The translations under genes were made by a program, and so were the position numbers. The notes below the pieces were generated by a model. That model ran no database searches. It had not been told where the DNA came from and was given only the letters and a program-made list of their open reading frames with translations. Below, piece by piece: positions 32,113-43,325 of a DNA stretch of 64,000 nucleotides. Source of the DNA: JAGXKT01 sp964531695. Lineage in GTDB: Bacteria > Planctomycetota > Phycisphaerae > SM23-33. The stretch's first letter is position 1; every line of letters starts with the position of its first letter. Location: contig CAZHEH010000013.1 of NCBI GenBank assembly GCA_964531695.1, positions 1 through 64,000 of the forward strand. Direction: 5' to 3'.

Positions 32113-33039
32113 ATGCCGACCGACGCGCTTGAGCTTACCGAATTCGCGAACCTGCACTCCGCGATGGACGACCCGGAAACGGCCCATTTGGTCATCGGGC
32201 TCAACCGCGTCACGTCGAGCCGGGCCATCGACGGGCTGAACGTCGACGTCGAGGAGCACGACGAGGGCGTGCGGCTGGTCATCCGCGTGGCGGAGAACGC
32301 CGTCATCGCCAAGCCGGTACACATGTGCTTCGGCCTGCTCCAGGACGAGGGCGTGCAGAAGATCGACCTGGACTTCGAGGTCGGCCCGCGGGCGAAGATC
32401 GACGTGGTCGCCCACTGCGTCTTCCCCAACGCCACGGACGTCCGGCACCTGATGGACGGGGACATCCGCATCCGCGCGGGCGCGAAGTACTCGTACTTCG
32501 AGCGGCACATCCACTCGGACGCCGGCGGGCTGCTCGTCGTGCCGAACGCGAAGGTCACGCTCGACGAGGACGCCCGCTTCAAGACCGAGTTCGAGCTCGT
32601 CCAGGGCCGCGTCGGCAAGCTGGAGGTCGACTACGAGGCCACCTGCGGGCCGGGGTCCGTCATGGACATGCTCGCGAAAGTCTCCGCGCGGGCGGATGAC
32701 AGCGTGAGCATCCGCGAGACGGGGCACCTCGACGGCGAGAACAGCCGCGGCGTGCTGACCAGCCGCGTGGCCGTGCGGGACGATTCGCGGGCGGATGTGT
32801 ACAACAAGCTCACCGCCACGGCCGCGGGGGCGCGCGGGCACGTCGACTGCCAGGAGATCATCACCGGCAACGGGACGGCCAATGCCGTGCCGATCGTCGA
32901 AGTCAGCCACCCCAAGGCCCACGTGACGCACGAGGCGGCCCTCGGCTCGGTCGACTCCAAGCAGCTCCAGACGCTCATGGCCCGCGGCCTGACGGAAGAC
33001 GAGGCCAGCGACCTGATCATCTCCGGGCTGCTGAGTTAG
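32113..33039 (+). CDS. SufB/SufD-family Fe-S scaffold (archaeal-type minimal SmsB)
   Basis: This 308-aa protein is a SufB/SufD-type beta-helix scaffold. The conserved end is P-I-V-E-V, followed by V-T-H-E-A-A-L-G-S-V-D (about 267-277) and M-A-R-G-L-T-E-D-E-A-S-D-L-I-I-S-G-L-L. These match the short archaeal form rather than E. coli SufB, which is about 495 residues. Only the cysteine in V-D-C-Q-E-I and a few others are present, so the cluster-ligand set should be checked. It should assemble with the SufC partner and deliver clusters. AAGAGG precedes the start. The two genes look like one operon. Below them lies a non-coding segment with hairpins. Confidence 0.82.
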   Translation: MPTDALELTEFANLHSAMDDPETAHLVIGLNRVTSSRAIDGLNVDVEEHDEGVRLVIRVAENAVIAKPVHMCFGLLQDEGVQKIDLDFEVGPRAKIDVVAHCVFPNATDVRHLMDGDIRIRAGAKYSYFERHIHSDAGGLLVVPNAKVTLDEDARFKTEFELVQGRVGKLEVDYEATCGPGSVMDMLAKVSARADDSVSIRETGHLDGENSRGVLTSRVAVRDDSRADVYNKLTATAAGARGHVDCQEIITGNGTANAVPIVEVSHPKAHVTHEAALGSVDSKQLQTLMARGLTEDEASDLIISGLLS

Positions 33040-33272
33040 TCTCGAGCGCCGGCCGCCGAGGCGGCGGAGATTCGACGTTCGACGAAACGGCCTATGGCGC
33101 TGCGCGACGCGCTTGTTGAGAACGGATACTACGGCAGCACGATTGCTTGAACATGCCCGGCCATGCCCGTGCTCACGCACGGGGCTTCCTGAAGCCCCCG
33201 TCGTGAGGCGAGGCACAGTGATATGTCGAACCTTGCTCCCGTCAGTAACTGACGCCTGACAGCTCCCCCCGG
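33040..33272. other. Intergenic segment with paired hairpins
   Basis: About 230 bp between the SufB-like gene and a convergent gene. A perfect hairpin CCCGTGC-TCAC-GCACGGG (33166-33183) is followed by GGGCTTC-CT-GAAGCCC (33182-33197). An early TTCGACGTTCGACGA word at 33071-33085 recurs elsewhere in the window. No gene is seen. Confidence 0.5.
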
Positions 33273-34097
33273 CTACCGTCCCTCATGCTCCCGCAAGGCC
33301 TCCGCGAAGCGGCGGTTCACGGGCTTGTCCAGCTCGCGCTGGAGATCATCCTCTTCACACCATTGGACGTGGGCGTAGGCGTACAGGACGTTCCGCCCGT
33401 CCTCGTGATTGCCGCGGAGGTCGCAGGCGACGATGGTCGTAGCCGGCACGTCCGGGTAGCGCTCCATCGGCGGGAGGTAGAAGTAGTCGCACCGGTAGCG
33501 GCCGTCTACCAGTCCGTCCGCAAGCTGCTCGCGTAGTTCCGGGTCGGTCACCTCGACGTAATGGCCGTCACTCAGGTCCTCTTCATCGACCGACGGGCAC
33601 TCGAGGGTGTCCACGGAAATCAGACCGTGCCGAACCAGCACATGGAGCTGCTCGGGGTACAAGTCTTCATGTTCCGAGGAGTACATTACGAGGCCATTGC
33701 GGATTGAGGACAGGTTAGTAGCACACCGCGCTCGCAGCATCGGCTCCATCTGCCCATGCCTGACTTCTTGCCACAGCGCCGCGAGCGGAAAGGCCGCCGC
33801 AGCGCCCAACAGGATGGTCAAGGCCGCGAGCCACTTGCGGGGACGTGCACGCCGAAGGCCGAATACGCCTAGGACCACGGCCACCAGGGCGGCGATCAGG
33901 CCCATTTGAACGACGGCCGGATCACGGAGCAAGCCGCTGAAGCCCACCGCAAGTGCACATGCCGCAACGCACAGCAGAACCAGCGATGCAATGGCGGGTC
34001 CATTGTGCGGCAGCCGCGGAGGCGGCGCCGGTTCTGAGCCCGGCCGTGCGGGCTCATCCCGAAGCGGCTCCGGAGGTGTCGGCATTGACCCGCTCAT
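33273..34097 (-). CDS. Membrane protein with pseudopilin-like segment, tandem copy A
   Basis: This 274-aa protein has an N-terminal proline-rich cytoplasmic part, two or three hydrophobic helices (about residues 33-115) and a C-terminal domain. R-C-A-T-N-L-S-S-I-R-N-G-L-V-M-Y (about 124-139), with the following D-x-Y-P-E-x-L motif, resembles type II pseudopilin-like or DUF1559-type proteins common in planctomycetes. The C-terminal ~60 residues (from about 213) are nearly identical to those of the neighbouring gene at 34209, showing a recent duplication or gene conversion. RBS GGGGAAGGG lies before the start. Function is unknown; the pattern suggests a surface assembly or sensing protein. Confidence 0.7.
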   Translation of the reverse strand: MSGSMPTPPEPLRDEPARPGSEPAPPPRLPHNGPAIASLVLLCVAACALAVGFSGLLRDPAVVQMGLIAALVAVVLGVFGLRRARPRKWLAALTILLGAAAAFPLAALWQEVRHGQMEPMLRARCATNLSSIRNGLVMYSSEHEDLYPEQLHVLVRHGLISVDTLECPSVDEEDLSDGHYVEVTDPELREQLADGLVDGRYRCDYFYLPPMERYPDVPATTIVACDLRGNHEDGRNVLYAYAHVQWCEEDDLQRELDKPVNRRFAEALREHEGR

Positions 34098-34208
34098 CCC
34101 TTCCCCTGTTCAGTCCACGGCCAGACCCGATCGCTACCTGACGATACCGCGTGAGTCGAGACCACCGCAGAGCTTGCTGGGCACTGATTCCTGATGACGG
34201 ATCGCTCC

Positions 34209-35084
34209 TTACCGTCCCTCGTGCTCCCGCAAGGCCTCCGCGAAGCGGCGGTTCGCGGGCTTGTCCAGCTCGCGCTGGAACTCGCCCTCTTCACACCATT
34301 GGACGTGGGCGTCCGCATACAGGACGTTCCGTCCGTCCTCGTGATTGCCGCGGAGGTCACAGGCGACGATGGTCGTAGCCGGCACGTCCGGGTAGCGCTC
34401 CATCGGCGGGAGGTCAGTTCCGAATTCCGGCGTCTCCGGCAGGGGCCGCTCCGGCTCCGGCTGCTCCGGCGGCAGGTAGAAGTAATCGCAACGGTAGCGG
34501 CCGTGGTCGTCGAGTTCGTAGTCGAGATGCTCGCGCAGCGCCGGGTCGGTCACTTCGATGTAGCGATGCGCGCCCTCTTCCTCGCGGGCCGAGGGGCACC
34601 GGAACGTGTACATGCCGATGGTGCCCTCGCCGACGAGGTGGGCGAGATCGTCCGGGTAGGCGTCTCCGTACTCTACCTGGTACATGATAATGCCTTGACC
34701 GATGGCATGCAGGTTCACCCCGCAGGACGACCGCATCGCCCCATCCCGCGCACGGCGGAGACCCCACATACCCACGACGGCCGTCTCGGCCGCGGCCAAG
34801 CCGATGCCGATGACCATCGCGCCGATGGCCAGCCCCTTGCCCCCGCGCTTGCCGAAGACGCACACGATGCCCAGGACCATCGCCACGCCCCCAAGCAGCA
34901 CGCCGACCAGAAGAAGCAGCGGCGAGAGGCCCAGGGCCAAGGCCAGCAACGGCACGGCCGCGGCGATCGCAAGCGCCAGGGCAACGACGGACAGGCGTTT
35001 GCTGCCGCGGGTCGACCCGCCGTATCGCTTGGCCGATGTCGAGCCACGCGCGGCCGGGGGCAGCGGAGGAGGTGTCATGCTCAT
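34209..35084 (-). CDS. Membrane protein with pseudopilin-like segment, tandem copy B
   Basis: This 291-aa protein is a paralogue of the gene at 33273. It has four hydrophobic stretches before the segment S-S-C-G-V-N-L-H-A-I-G-Q-G-I-I-M-Y, then D-A-Y-P-D-D-L-A-H-L-V. Compared with copy A it has an extra proline-rich piece of about 21 residues between Y-F-Y-L-P-P and P-P-M-E-R-Y, so recombination probably occurred at the P-P repeat. The last 60 residues agree almost entirely. The start at 35084 has GGAAAGGGGCTCCC upstream; the next in-frame Met upstream is less likely. Gene order B then A on the minus strand suggests tandem duplication. Confidence 0.7.
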   Translation of the reverse strand: MSMTPPPLPPAARGSTSAKRYGGSTRGSKRLSVVALALAIAAAVPLLALALGLSPLLLLVGVLLGGVAMVLGIVCVFGKRGGKGLAIGAMVIGIGLAAAETAVVGMWGLRRARDGAMRSSCGVNLHAIGQGIIMYQVEYGDAYPDDLAHLVGEGTIGMYTFRCPSAREEEGAHRYIEVTDPALREHLDYELDDHGRYRCDYFYLPPEQPEPERPLPETPEFGTDLPPMERYPDVPATTIVACDLRGNHEDGRNVLYADAHVQWCEEGEFQRELDKPANRRFAEALREHEGR

Positions 35085-35198
35085 GGGAGCCCCTTTCCTG
35101 TTTTTGGCAAGATGGACACGGTCTGCCCCGATCATAGTCGGACTCGGGCATGACGCAAGGCGCGAGCGCCGCCCGGGGGAACGGCTGCCGCAACGGGC

Positions 35199-36035
35199 CT
35201 ACGCGCCTTGGCGCGGCTCGAACGCGTAGCCGAACTGAGACGTGTCCAGGTCGCTCGGCAGCGTTCGGTCCGTGGCGTAGCTGAACAGAATGCCCTTGAA
35301 AACCGTGTCCGCCGCGGAATTGACCGCGATGCCCAGCGCGAACAGGGCCACGGCCAGGAGGACCGCGACCAACGAGCCGGTGCTGATCAGCAGCCACCCC
35401 ACGAGAATCACCGGCAACATGACCAGGAGGCCGAGCAGGCCCAGCGAGAAGTTACCCACCAGCGCCGTGCCCCACGTGTGCCGTAGCGTGCCGAGCGAGC
35501 GCTTGAACGCGGCGAACGGCCCGGCCCCCTCGAGCACGATCACCGGAACGACGAAGAACGTCATCGCGCTCCACGCAGTGCCCAGAATGGCCGAGATGAA
35601 CTCCCCCGCCCGCTTGTGGGAGTTCTCGATGAGCCGCAACAGGACGCCCACGATCGCCGAGACGAGCGCCCAGCCGATAATCGAGAACATCCGCGTCACC
35701 GCCGCCCGCAGCCCGTAGCCCAACGAGGTCTCTCCGGTCTCCATGTATCGCAGGGCCGAGGCGATCAGCGCACAATTGAAGAAGACGATCACGAAGTAAT
35801 TGCAGAAGTAGAACACGAACAGCATCGCGTACATCGCGACGTCGCTCTCGCCCTCCTCGGCGCTCAGCCACGTGTCGATCGTCCCGCTCGTCCATAGCGG
35901 CAGGAGGAAGCTGGCGCTGACCACCAGCAGTGCAAGCCCCGAGATGATCGGGAAGATCACGAGCTTCTTGCAGTCCCACAGGATGCCATAGCTGGTCTTG
36001 GCGTATGCCCAACTTCGCGAAAGCGTTGCCCACAT
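35199..36035 (-). CDS. Polytopic membrane protein, DUF6159-like
   Basis: This 278-aa protein has about five to six membrane helices and starts M-W-A-T-L-S-R-S-W-A-Y-A-K-T-S-Y-G-I-L, a pattern I associate with the DUF6159 family. Other landmarks are F-F-N-C-A-L-I-A-S-A-L-R-Y-M-E-T-G and W-S-A-M-T-F-F-V-V-P-V-I-V. Function is unknown; some relatives are near stress or envelope genes. The start at 36035 has AAGAGGG upstream. It faces the same way as uvrB behind it, but is separated from it by 230 bp and is not clearly in an operon. The family name is from memory. Confidence 0.68.
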   Translation of the reverse strand: MWATLSRSWAYAKTSYGILWDCKKLVIFPIISGLALLVVSASFLLPLWTSGTIDTWLSAEEGESDVAMYAMLFVFYFCNYFVIVFFNCALIASALRYMETGETSLGYGLRAAVTRMFSIIGWALVSAIVGVLLRLIENSHKRAGEFISAILGTAWSAMTFFVVPVIVLEGAGPFAAFKRSLGTLRHTWGTALVGNFSLGLLGLLVMLPVILVGWLLISTGSLVAVLLAVALFALGIAVNSAADTVFKGILFSYATDRTLPSDLDTSQFGYAFEPRQGA

Positions 36036-36267
36036 CGCGTTGCCCTCTTGCAAGTGCGCTTACACGGCCGGCCGCGGCCGTGCCCACGGCCCCAAGAATA
36101 CGACTCGCCACTCGCGATGTCCAGCGCGAGCAGGCGCTGTCACATCGCCCCGGTCGACCTGCGGATGGCCAAGCCGAGACGCCCCCCGCAGCCGCCACGA
36201 GGCGGCGCCTTCGCTCTGACTGCGGATACCCTTTCCCCCGCATCTCCGCCAACCGCTCCGCCGGCCG

Positions 36268-38295
<2,028 letters not shown>

Positions 38296-38407
38296 GACGG
38301 CGCTCCTCCCGCCCCGGCACCGGCGGGGCATCCCCGCATGGTACGAAATGCCCGCCCCGGCCCCAAGCCGAACGAAAGAGAGAGTGATTCACTTCCAGGC
38401 GCAGCAC

Positions 38408-38435
38408 TTGACGCCACTTGGTTGCGCCATAGTAT
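38408..38435 (+). promoter_or_regulatory. Promoter of the 38443 gene, probably leaderless
   Basis: TTGACG (38408-38413) and TAGTAT (38430-38435) are 16 bp apart. The predicted transcription start is at or next to the ATG at 38443. Confidence 0.6.
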
Positions 38436-38442
38436 TGGGTGC

Positions 38443-38997
38443 ATGTGGAACACCCTCAAACCCCTTACTGGGCCGGTCATCTTGGCGTTTGTGCCGATAG
38501 CAATCAGCATGCCATCAGAACTGTGGCAAGGCATCGTCTGGGGCGTGGTCGTCTTCTGGGGCATGCTTGCTTTGCTGGGGAATAGGGCACTCGTCAAGAA
38601 ATGTCCCGGGCTCATCAAGTGGCTGCCGTTCCTGGGCTCGGTGCAACGGTATGAACCACCTGAGTCGCTTGGGGGCACGTATTTGGTAAATCGGACAATC
38701 CGGATTGCCGACTTGGCGGAGGATAATCGAATCGTGGGCCGCACGTTCGAGAAATGCGTGTTTGTTGGGCCCGCAGTTCTGTACGCAATCAAGGATAATC
38801 ACATCACTCAGTGCCGATGGGATGGCCCGGAGGCTTTCATATTCGTGCCGAAAACCCAGAAGAAGGTCAACGGTCCGATAGGTCTGGAGCATTGCAGTTT
38901 CCGGGAATGCGTCTTCAACGGCATTGGCCTCATTACGACTGAGGACCATCGGGACCGGCTAGAGTCTGTTGGGCCTGGTGAGCGATTTGACTTGTAG
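38443..38997 (+). CDS. Small membrane protein of unknown function
   Basis: This 184-aa protein starts with two hydrophobic helices (residues about 8-50), followed by K-K-C-P-G-L-I-K and a soluble C-terminal domain of about 120 residues. The latter contains R-T-I-R-I-A-D-L, R-T-F-E-K-C-V-F-V-G-P and C-S-F-R-E-C-V-F-N-G-I-G, which look like beta-helix or pentapeptide-like turns, with cysteines repeated at similar positions. I do not recognise the family. GC content and codon use are noticeably lower than in neighbouring uvrB. It carries a good promoter right before the ATG. Likely inner-membrane; possible horizontal acquisition. Confidence 0.6.
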   Translation: MWNTLKPLTGPVILAFVPIAISMPSELWQGIVWGVVVFWGMLALLGNRALVKKCPGLIKWLPFLGSVQRYEPPESLGGTYLVNRTIRIADLAEDNRIVGRTFEKCVFVGPAVLYAIKDNHITQCRWDGPEAFIFVPKTQKKVNGPIGLEHCSFRECVFNGIGLITTEDHRDRLESVGPGERFDL

Positions 38998-39060
38998 GAA
39001 CCTTACGTGCGTCGGGCTGCCAAGCGGCGCCCTATGGCCAGACCGGTTCCCTTGGCCACG

Positions 39061-40218
39061 CTATGGCGCCGGGCGAGTGCCAGCCTCACCGGCCTCGCGG
39101 CGTTCCTTCACCGCCCGGTAGTGCTGCCGGATGACCTCCTCGGCCGGCTTGCCCGCGGGCACGTAGGTCGTGTCCTCGGCGGGGTCCGTGCCGTGCCAGG
39201 GGGCGGTGCGCCACTCCCACGCGAGGTAGCCCGCCACGGCCGGCTCGTCCTTCCACGTCTCGAAGAACGCCTGGAAGCAGTCGGCCTGAACCTCCGGGGC
39301 CGGCTTGTCCACGGCCCGGTAGTAATCCCACGGGAACTCGGCACAGGTCTCCTGGTTGGGCCAGCCGACCTCGGTGAAGAGGATCTTGTGGTGCGGATGG
39401 TTCTCGTTGCGCCACTCCAGGATGTCCCGCTTGATCGGCCCCCAGGCGGCGCGAAGGCGGTCGAGCGTCGGCTCCTTGCCGCCGGTGAGGTCGTAGTAGG
39501 TTGTCATGCCGATGATGTCGAGCTTGTCCCACCAGGGGATGGCCTTGTAATGATCCCAGTTGGACGAGTACGCCAGCCGTCCGCCGTAGACCTCTCGAAC
39601 CTCGGCGATCAGCCGCTCCCACCGGTGCGCCTGGCTCTTCTCCGTGGAGACCAGCTCCGAGCCCACCATCAGCACGTCGACGCCCGTCTCCTGGGCGATC
39701 TTCGCGTAGTGGAGAATGAAGGCCGTGTAGTCCTCCCACCAGTCGCCCCAATCCTCCGGCATGATCGTGCCCCGCCACTCGTCCCGCTCGGGGTTCTCCA
39801 GCAGGACGATGGGCATGAGCACGACCTTCATGGCCGGCTTGCCGCGCTCGGCGTCCTCCGAGCGGGCGTAGCGGATCATCTCGCGCAGGCGCTCGTCCGA
39901 CGGGTTCTTGCGGAGGTCCACCATGATGCTGGTGGCGGAGGCGTCCTCCTGGTGCCCGCGGACGACCAGCGCGACCGTGTCGGCCTCGACGCCGGCGATC
40001 TCGCGGATCATCTCCTCGTACGGGTGCGTCGCCTCCGGGTGATGGAGCTGAAGCGCCACGCCTAGGAACTCCCGCGGCTGCGTGGCGATGACCGGCGGAC
40101 GACCGGCGGGCGGCTCCGCGTCGCCGCCGGCGAGCTGGAACACCACGACGGCCCCCACGGCCAGCAGGAAGACGGCCAGGATCAGCAGCTTGTCGCGTTG
40201 CGAGCCGGTCGAAGCCAT
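39061..40218 (-). CDS. GH113-like secreted glycoside hydrolase (mannanase type)
   Basis: This 385-aa protein has an N-terminal membrane anchor or signal segment (residues 11-30) and a TIM-barrel domain. The region V-D-V-L-M-V-G-S-E-L (E188) and I-L-F-T-E-V-G-W-P (E283) match the acid/base and nucleophile glutamates of GH113 endo-beta-1,4-mannanases. W-D-H-Y-K-A-I-P-W-W, Y-S-S-N-W and D-I-I-G-M-T-T-Y-Y are also typical of the clan. It probably cleaves beta-mannans or related glycans outside the cytoplasm. The start at 40218 lies 81 bp from the promoter region of the next gene on the other strand. It converges with the small membrane-protein gene at 38443. Confidence 0.75.
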   Translation of the reverse strand: MASTGSQRDKLLILAVFLLAVGAVVVFQLAGGDAEPPAGRPPVIATQPREFLGVALQLHHPEATHPYEEMIREIAGVEADTVALVVRGHQEDASATSIMVDLRKNPSDERLREMIRYARSEDAERGKPAMKVVLMPIVLLENPERDEWRGTIMPEDWGDWWEDYTAFILHYAKIAQETGVDVLMVGSELVSTEKSQAHRWERLIAEVREVYGGRLAYSSNWDHYKAIPWWDKLDIIGMTTYYDLTGGKEPTLDRLRAAWGPIKRDILEWRNENHPHHKILFTEVGWPNQETCAEFPWDYYRAVDKPAPEVQADCFQAFFETWKDEPAVAGYLAWEWRTAPWHGTDPAEDTTYVPAGKPAEEVIRQHYRAVKERREAGEAGTRPAP

Positions 40219-40298
40219 GGCGGGGACTGCCGCGCCGGTCGAGGCGCGGCCCGTATCGCACGTTGGGTAAAGGGCTCACGGGCGGCGGGCAAGCCGCA

Positions 40299-40326
40299 TT
40301 GACTCGCCCGCCGAGACGACTATAAT
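40299..40326 (+). promoter_or_regulatory. Near-consensus promoter of the 40384 gene
   Basis: TTGACT (40299-40304) and a perfect TATAAT (40321-40326) lie 16 bp apart. Transcription should begin near 40333, about 50 bases upstream of the ATG. Confidence 0.75.
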
Positions 40327-40383
40327 AATCAAACGTCAGTTGCGTTCCCTGTCAAAACCCAAGTCCGATACGGGAGCAACGAA

Positions 40384-40845
40384 ATGTCCGACCAGAAGTC
40401 GAACCCCTTCAATGACGATCTGATTTCCGAGGCGTCCCCTCCGCGGCCGAACCACGGCGAACAGGAGCCCCTCGCGCTCGACACCGACGAGGAGGAGCCG
40501 CTGGTCCTGCAGGAGGAGCCGGAGGCCGAGGAGGACGAGCCGATCAGTCTCGTCGACGAGGAGGAGGCCGGCAGCGACAGCGTCCGGGCCTTCGGCTCGG
40601 CCGCCGTGGCCGGCAAACACGCCGAGAAGCAGTTCAAGCGCCCGCTGAACCTCACCGGCAAGGGCGCCACGCGCTGCCGGCTGTTCCACTCGAAGATCGC
40701 TCAGGCCCCGCTGGAGCACATGCAGGAGGCCATCAACGAGTGGCTCGACTCCGAGGAGTGCGAGGTCAAGCACGTCGGCCACATGATCGGCACGCTCGAA
40801 GGCAAGCGGCCGGAACCGAACATCTTCGTGATGGTCTGGTATTGA
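40384..40845 (+). CDS. Acidic-tail protein of unknown function
   Basis: This 153-aa protein has a long acidic, low-complexity N-terminal region: residues about 24-65 are dominated by E, D and L, with E-E-E-P-L-V-L-Q-E-E-P and E-E-D-E-P-I-S-L-V-D-E-E. The last about 75 residues are ordered: F-K-R-P-L-N-L-T-G-K-G-A-T, C-R-L-F-H-S-K-I and the end K-H-V-G-H-M-I-G-T-L-E-G-K. I recall nearly identical C-terminal domains only in planctomycetes, without known function. A near-consensus promoter with a perfect TATAAT precedes it, suggesting high expression. It has no signal peptide or membrane helix. Confidence 0.7.
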   Translation: MSDQKSNPFNDDLISEASPPRPNHGEQEPLALDTDEEEPLVLQEEPEAEEDEPISLVDEEEAGSDSVRAFGSAAVAGKHAEKQFKRPLNLTGKGATRCRLFHSKIAQAPLEHMQEAINEWLDSEECEVKHVGHMIGTLEGKRPEPNIFVMVWY

Positions 40846-40900
40846 CCGACTCGCGAGCCGCCTGCGCTTGCCCGGCACCGCGACGCCCGCAGAACGGGGG

Positions 40901-41425
40901 CTACCGCCCCGCTGACTCCAGGTCCGCGCGCGTGAGGATGGCGTCGAAGGCATGGCCGGCCGATTCCACGTTCTGGCGCGCGCCTTCCTGGCGGTCGATC
41001 GCGAAGACGATGCGCGTGATCTCGGCCCCGGCCTCGGTAAGCGTGGCGGCCGCCTCCAGCGCGGCCCCGGCCGTGGTGCCGATGTCCTCCACGAGCATGA
41101 CCCTTCGCCCGGCCGCGTCCGGACCCTCGATGCGCTTGCTCGTGCCGTAATCCTTCGCGGCCTTGCGGACGATCACGAACGGGCGGCCCGATTCCAACGA
41201 CGTCGCCGCCGCCAGCGACACGGCCCCCAGCTCGGCCCCGGCCACGAGTTCGGCCTCACCCAGCCGTTGGGCGAAGCGGCGCCCCAGCTCGGCCAGAATG
41301 TCCGGCTCCGCGGCGAACAGGTACTTGTCGAGGTAATAGCGGCTGCGCCGCCCCGAGCGGAGGACGAAGTCCCCCTCCAGGTACGCGGCGTCCCGGATGC
41401 GTCGTGCCAGTTCGGTGTTGTCCAT
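40901..41425 (-). CDS. pyrE: Orotate phosphoribosyltransferase
   Basis: This 174-aa enzyme converts orotate and PRPP into orotidine 5'-phosphate in pyrimidine synthesis. It has L-R-S-G-R-R-S-R-Y-Y-L-D-K (22-34), R-K-A-A-K-D-Y-G-T-S-K-R-I-E-G and the PRPP-binding loop V-M-L-V-E-D-I-G-T-T-A-G. The start at 41425 follows GGGAGAGATC; longer readings upstream are not credible. Length (about 170-215) and motifs match the short PyrE class. It is divergent from the membrane-protein gene at 41548. Only this pyrimidine gene lies in the window. Confidence 0.92.
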   Translation of the reverse strand: MDNTELARRIRDAAYLEGDFVLRSGRRSRYYLDKYLFAAEPDILAELGRRFAQRLGEAELVAGAELGAVSLAAATSLESGRPFVIVRKAAKDYGTSKRIEGPDAAGRRVMLVEDIGTTAGAALEAAATLTEAGAEITRIVFAIDRQEGARQNVESAGHAFDAILTRADLESAGR

Positions 41426-41547
41426 GATCTCTCCCTGTGCGGCCGTGCCAGACGTACCCGACGAACGCCGGCGGGTCAACGACCGTCCCGTGCCATTGAG
41501 GCGATGCCCTTGCTCGCGCCGCCGTCGGTTGGTGTAATGGCGAAAGC

Positions 41548-42111
41548 ATGCTCGGCAGACTCCGCCGCACAACCCGGCTGGACGTGGGGCTCGCCATCGC
41601 CTTCGTGGGCATCGCCTACCTGGTCTGGGCGCTCGTGGCGGGCGTGAGCCGCGGGCTCGTCGAGGACCTGTTCAAGGTCGTGGCGGTCGAGGGCATTGAC
41701 ATGCCCGAGGGCACGCGATGGGTCCAGGCGGTTTTCGTCACGGCCGGGCCGCTGATCGACCTGGTCGGGCTGGCGTGGCTGGCCGGGTCGCTCTACCTCG
41801 TGGTCCGAAGCAGCCGCCAGCAGACGCGCATTTCGTGGGCCTGGGCCTCGGCCGTGTGCCAGCTCATCGTTGCCGCCCTCGGGGCCGTGTCGGTCGGATG
41901 GGCCGTGTCGCGTCCGTTGGTGCTTTACGCCGTGCCGCCCGAGGCGCCGACGACGCTGGAGCAGATTCGCACGCTCTCGCTGCCGGTGGTGGTGGTCGTG
42001 GCGGTGCTTCTGTGGGTGACCTTCCTCGTGTGGCTGATCCTCGAACGGGCCCGGCTCAACCGCCGCGGTCCGTCGCTGGCCGACGGGGTTCGCACAAGCT
42101 TCTACCGGTAA
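41548..42111 (+). CDS. Four-helix membrane protein, unknown
   Basis: This 187-aa protein has four hydrophobic segments (residues about 13-35, 60-85, 97-119 and 146-168) with little soluble sequence between. I do not recognise a family. The last twenty residues are basic and polar (R-A-R-L-N-R-R-G). The start at 41548 lacks a good Shine-Dalgarno but is the first ATG before helix one. It is convergent with holB behind it. Membrane location is the only firm statement. Confidence 0.65.
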   Translation: MLGRLRRTTRLDVGLAIAFVGIAYLVWALVAGVSRGLVEDLFKVVAVEGIDMPEGTRWVQAVFVTAGPLIDLVGLAWLAGSLYLVVRSSRQQTRISWAWASAVCQLIVAALGAVSVGWAVSRPLVLYAVPPEAPTTLEQIRTLSLPVVVVVAVLLWVTFLVWLILERARLNRRGPSLADGVRTSFYR

Positions 42112-42176
42112 CGGGGCGCAGGGGGCGTGTCCGCGCGCCCGTGTGAACCCCGTCTGGACACCCGGCCCCCCGCGCC

Positions 42177-43311
<1,135 letters not shown>

Positions 43312-43325
<14 letters not shown>

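Noticed and set aside
41426..41572. Longer pyrE beginning at 41572
   Set aside because: The extra N-terminal residues are not typical, and the ATG at 41425 with GGGAGAGATC upstream matches the family length and start.
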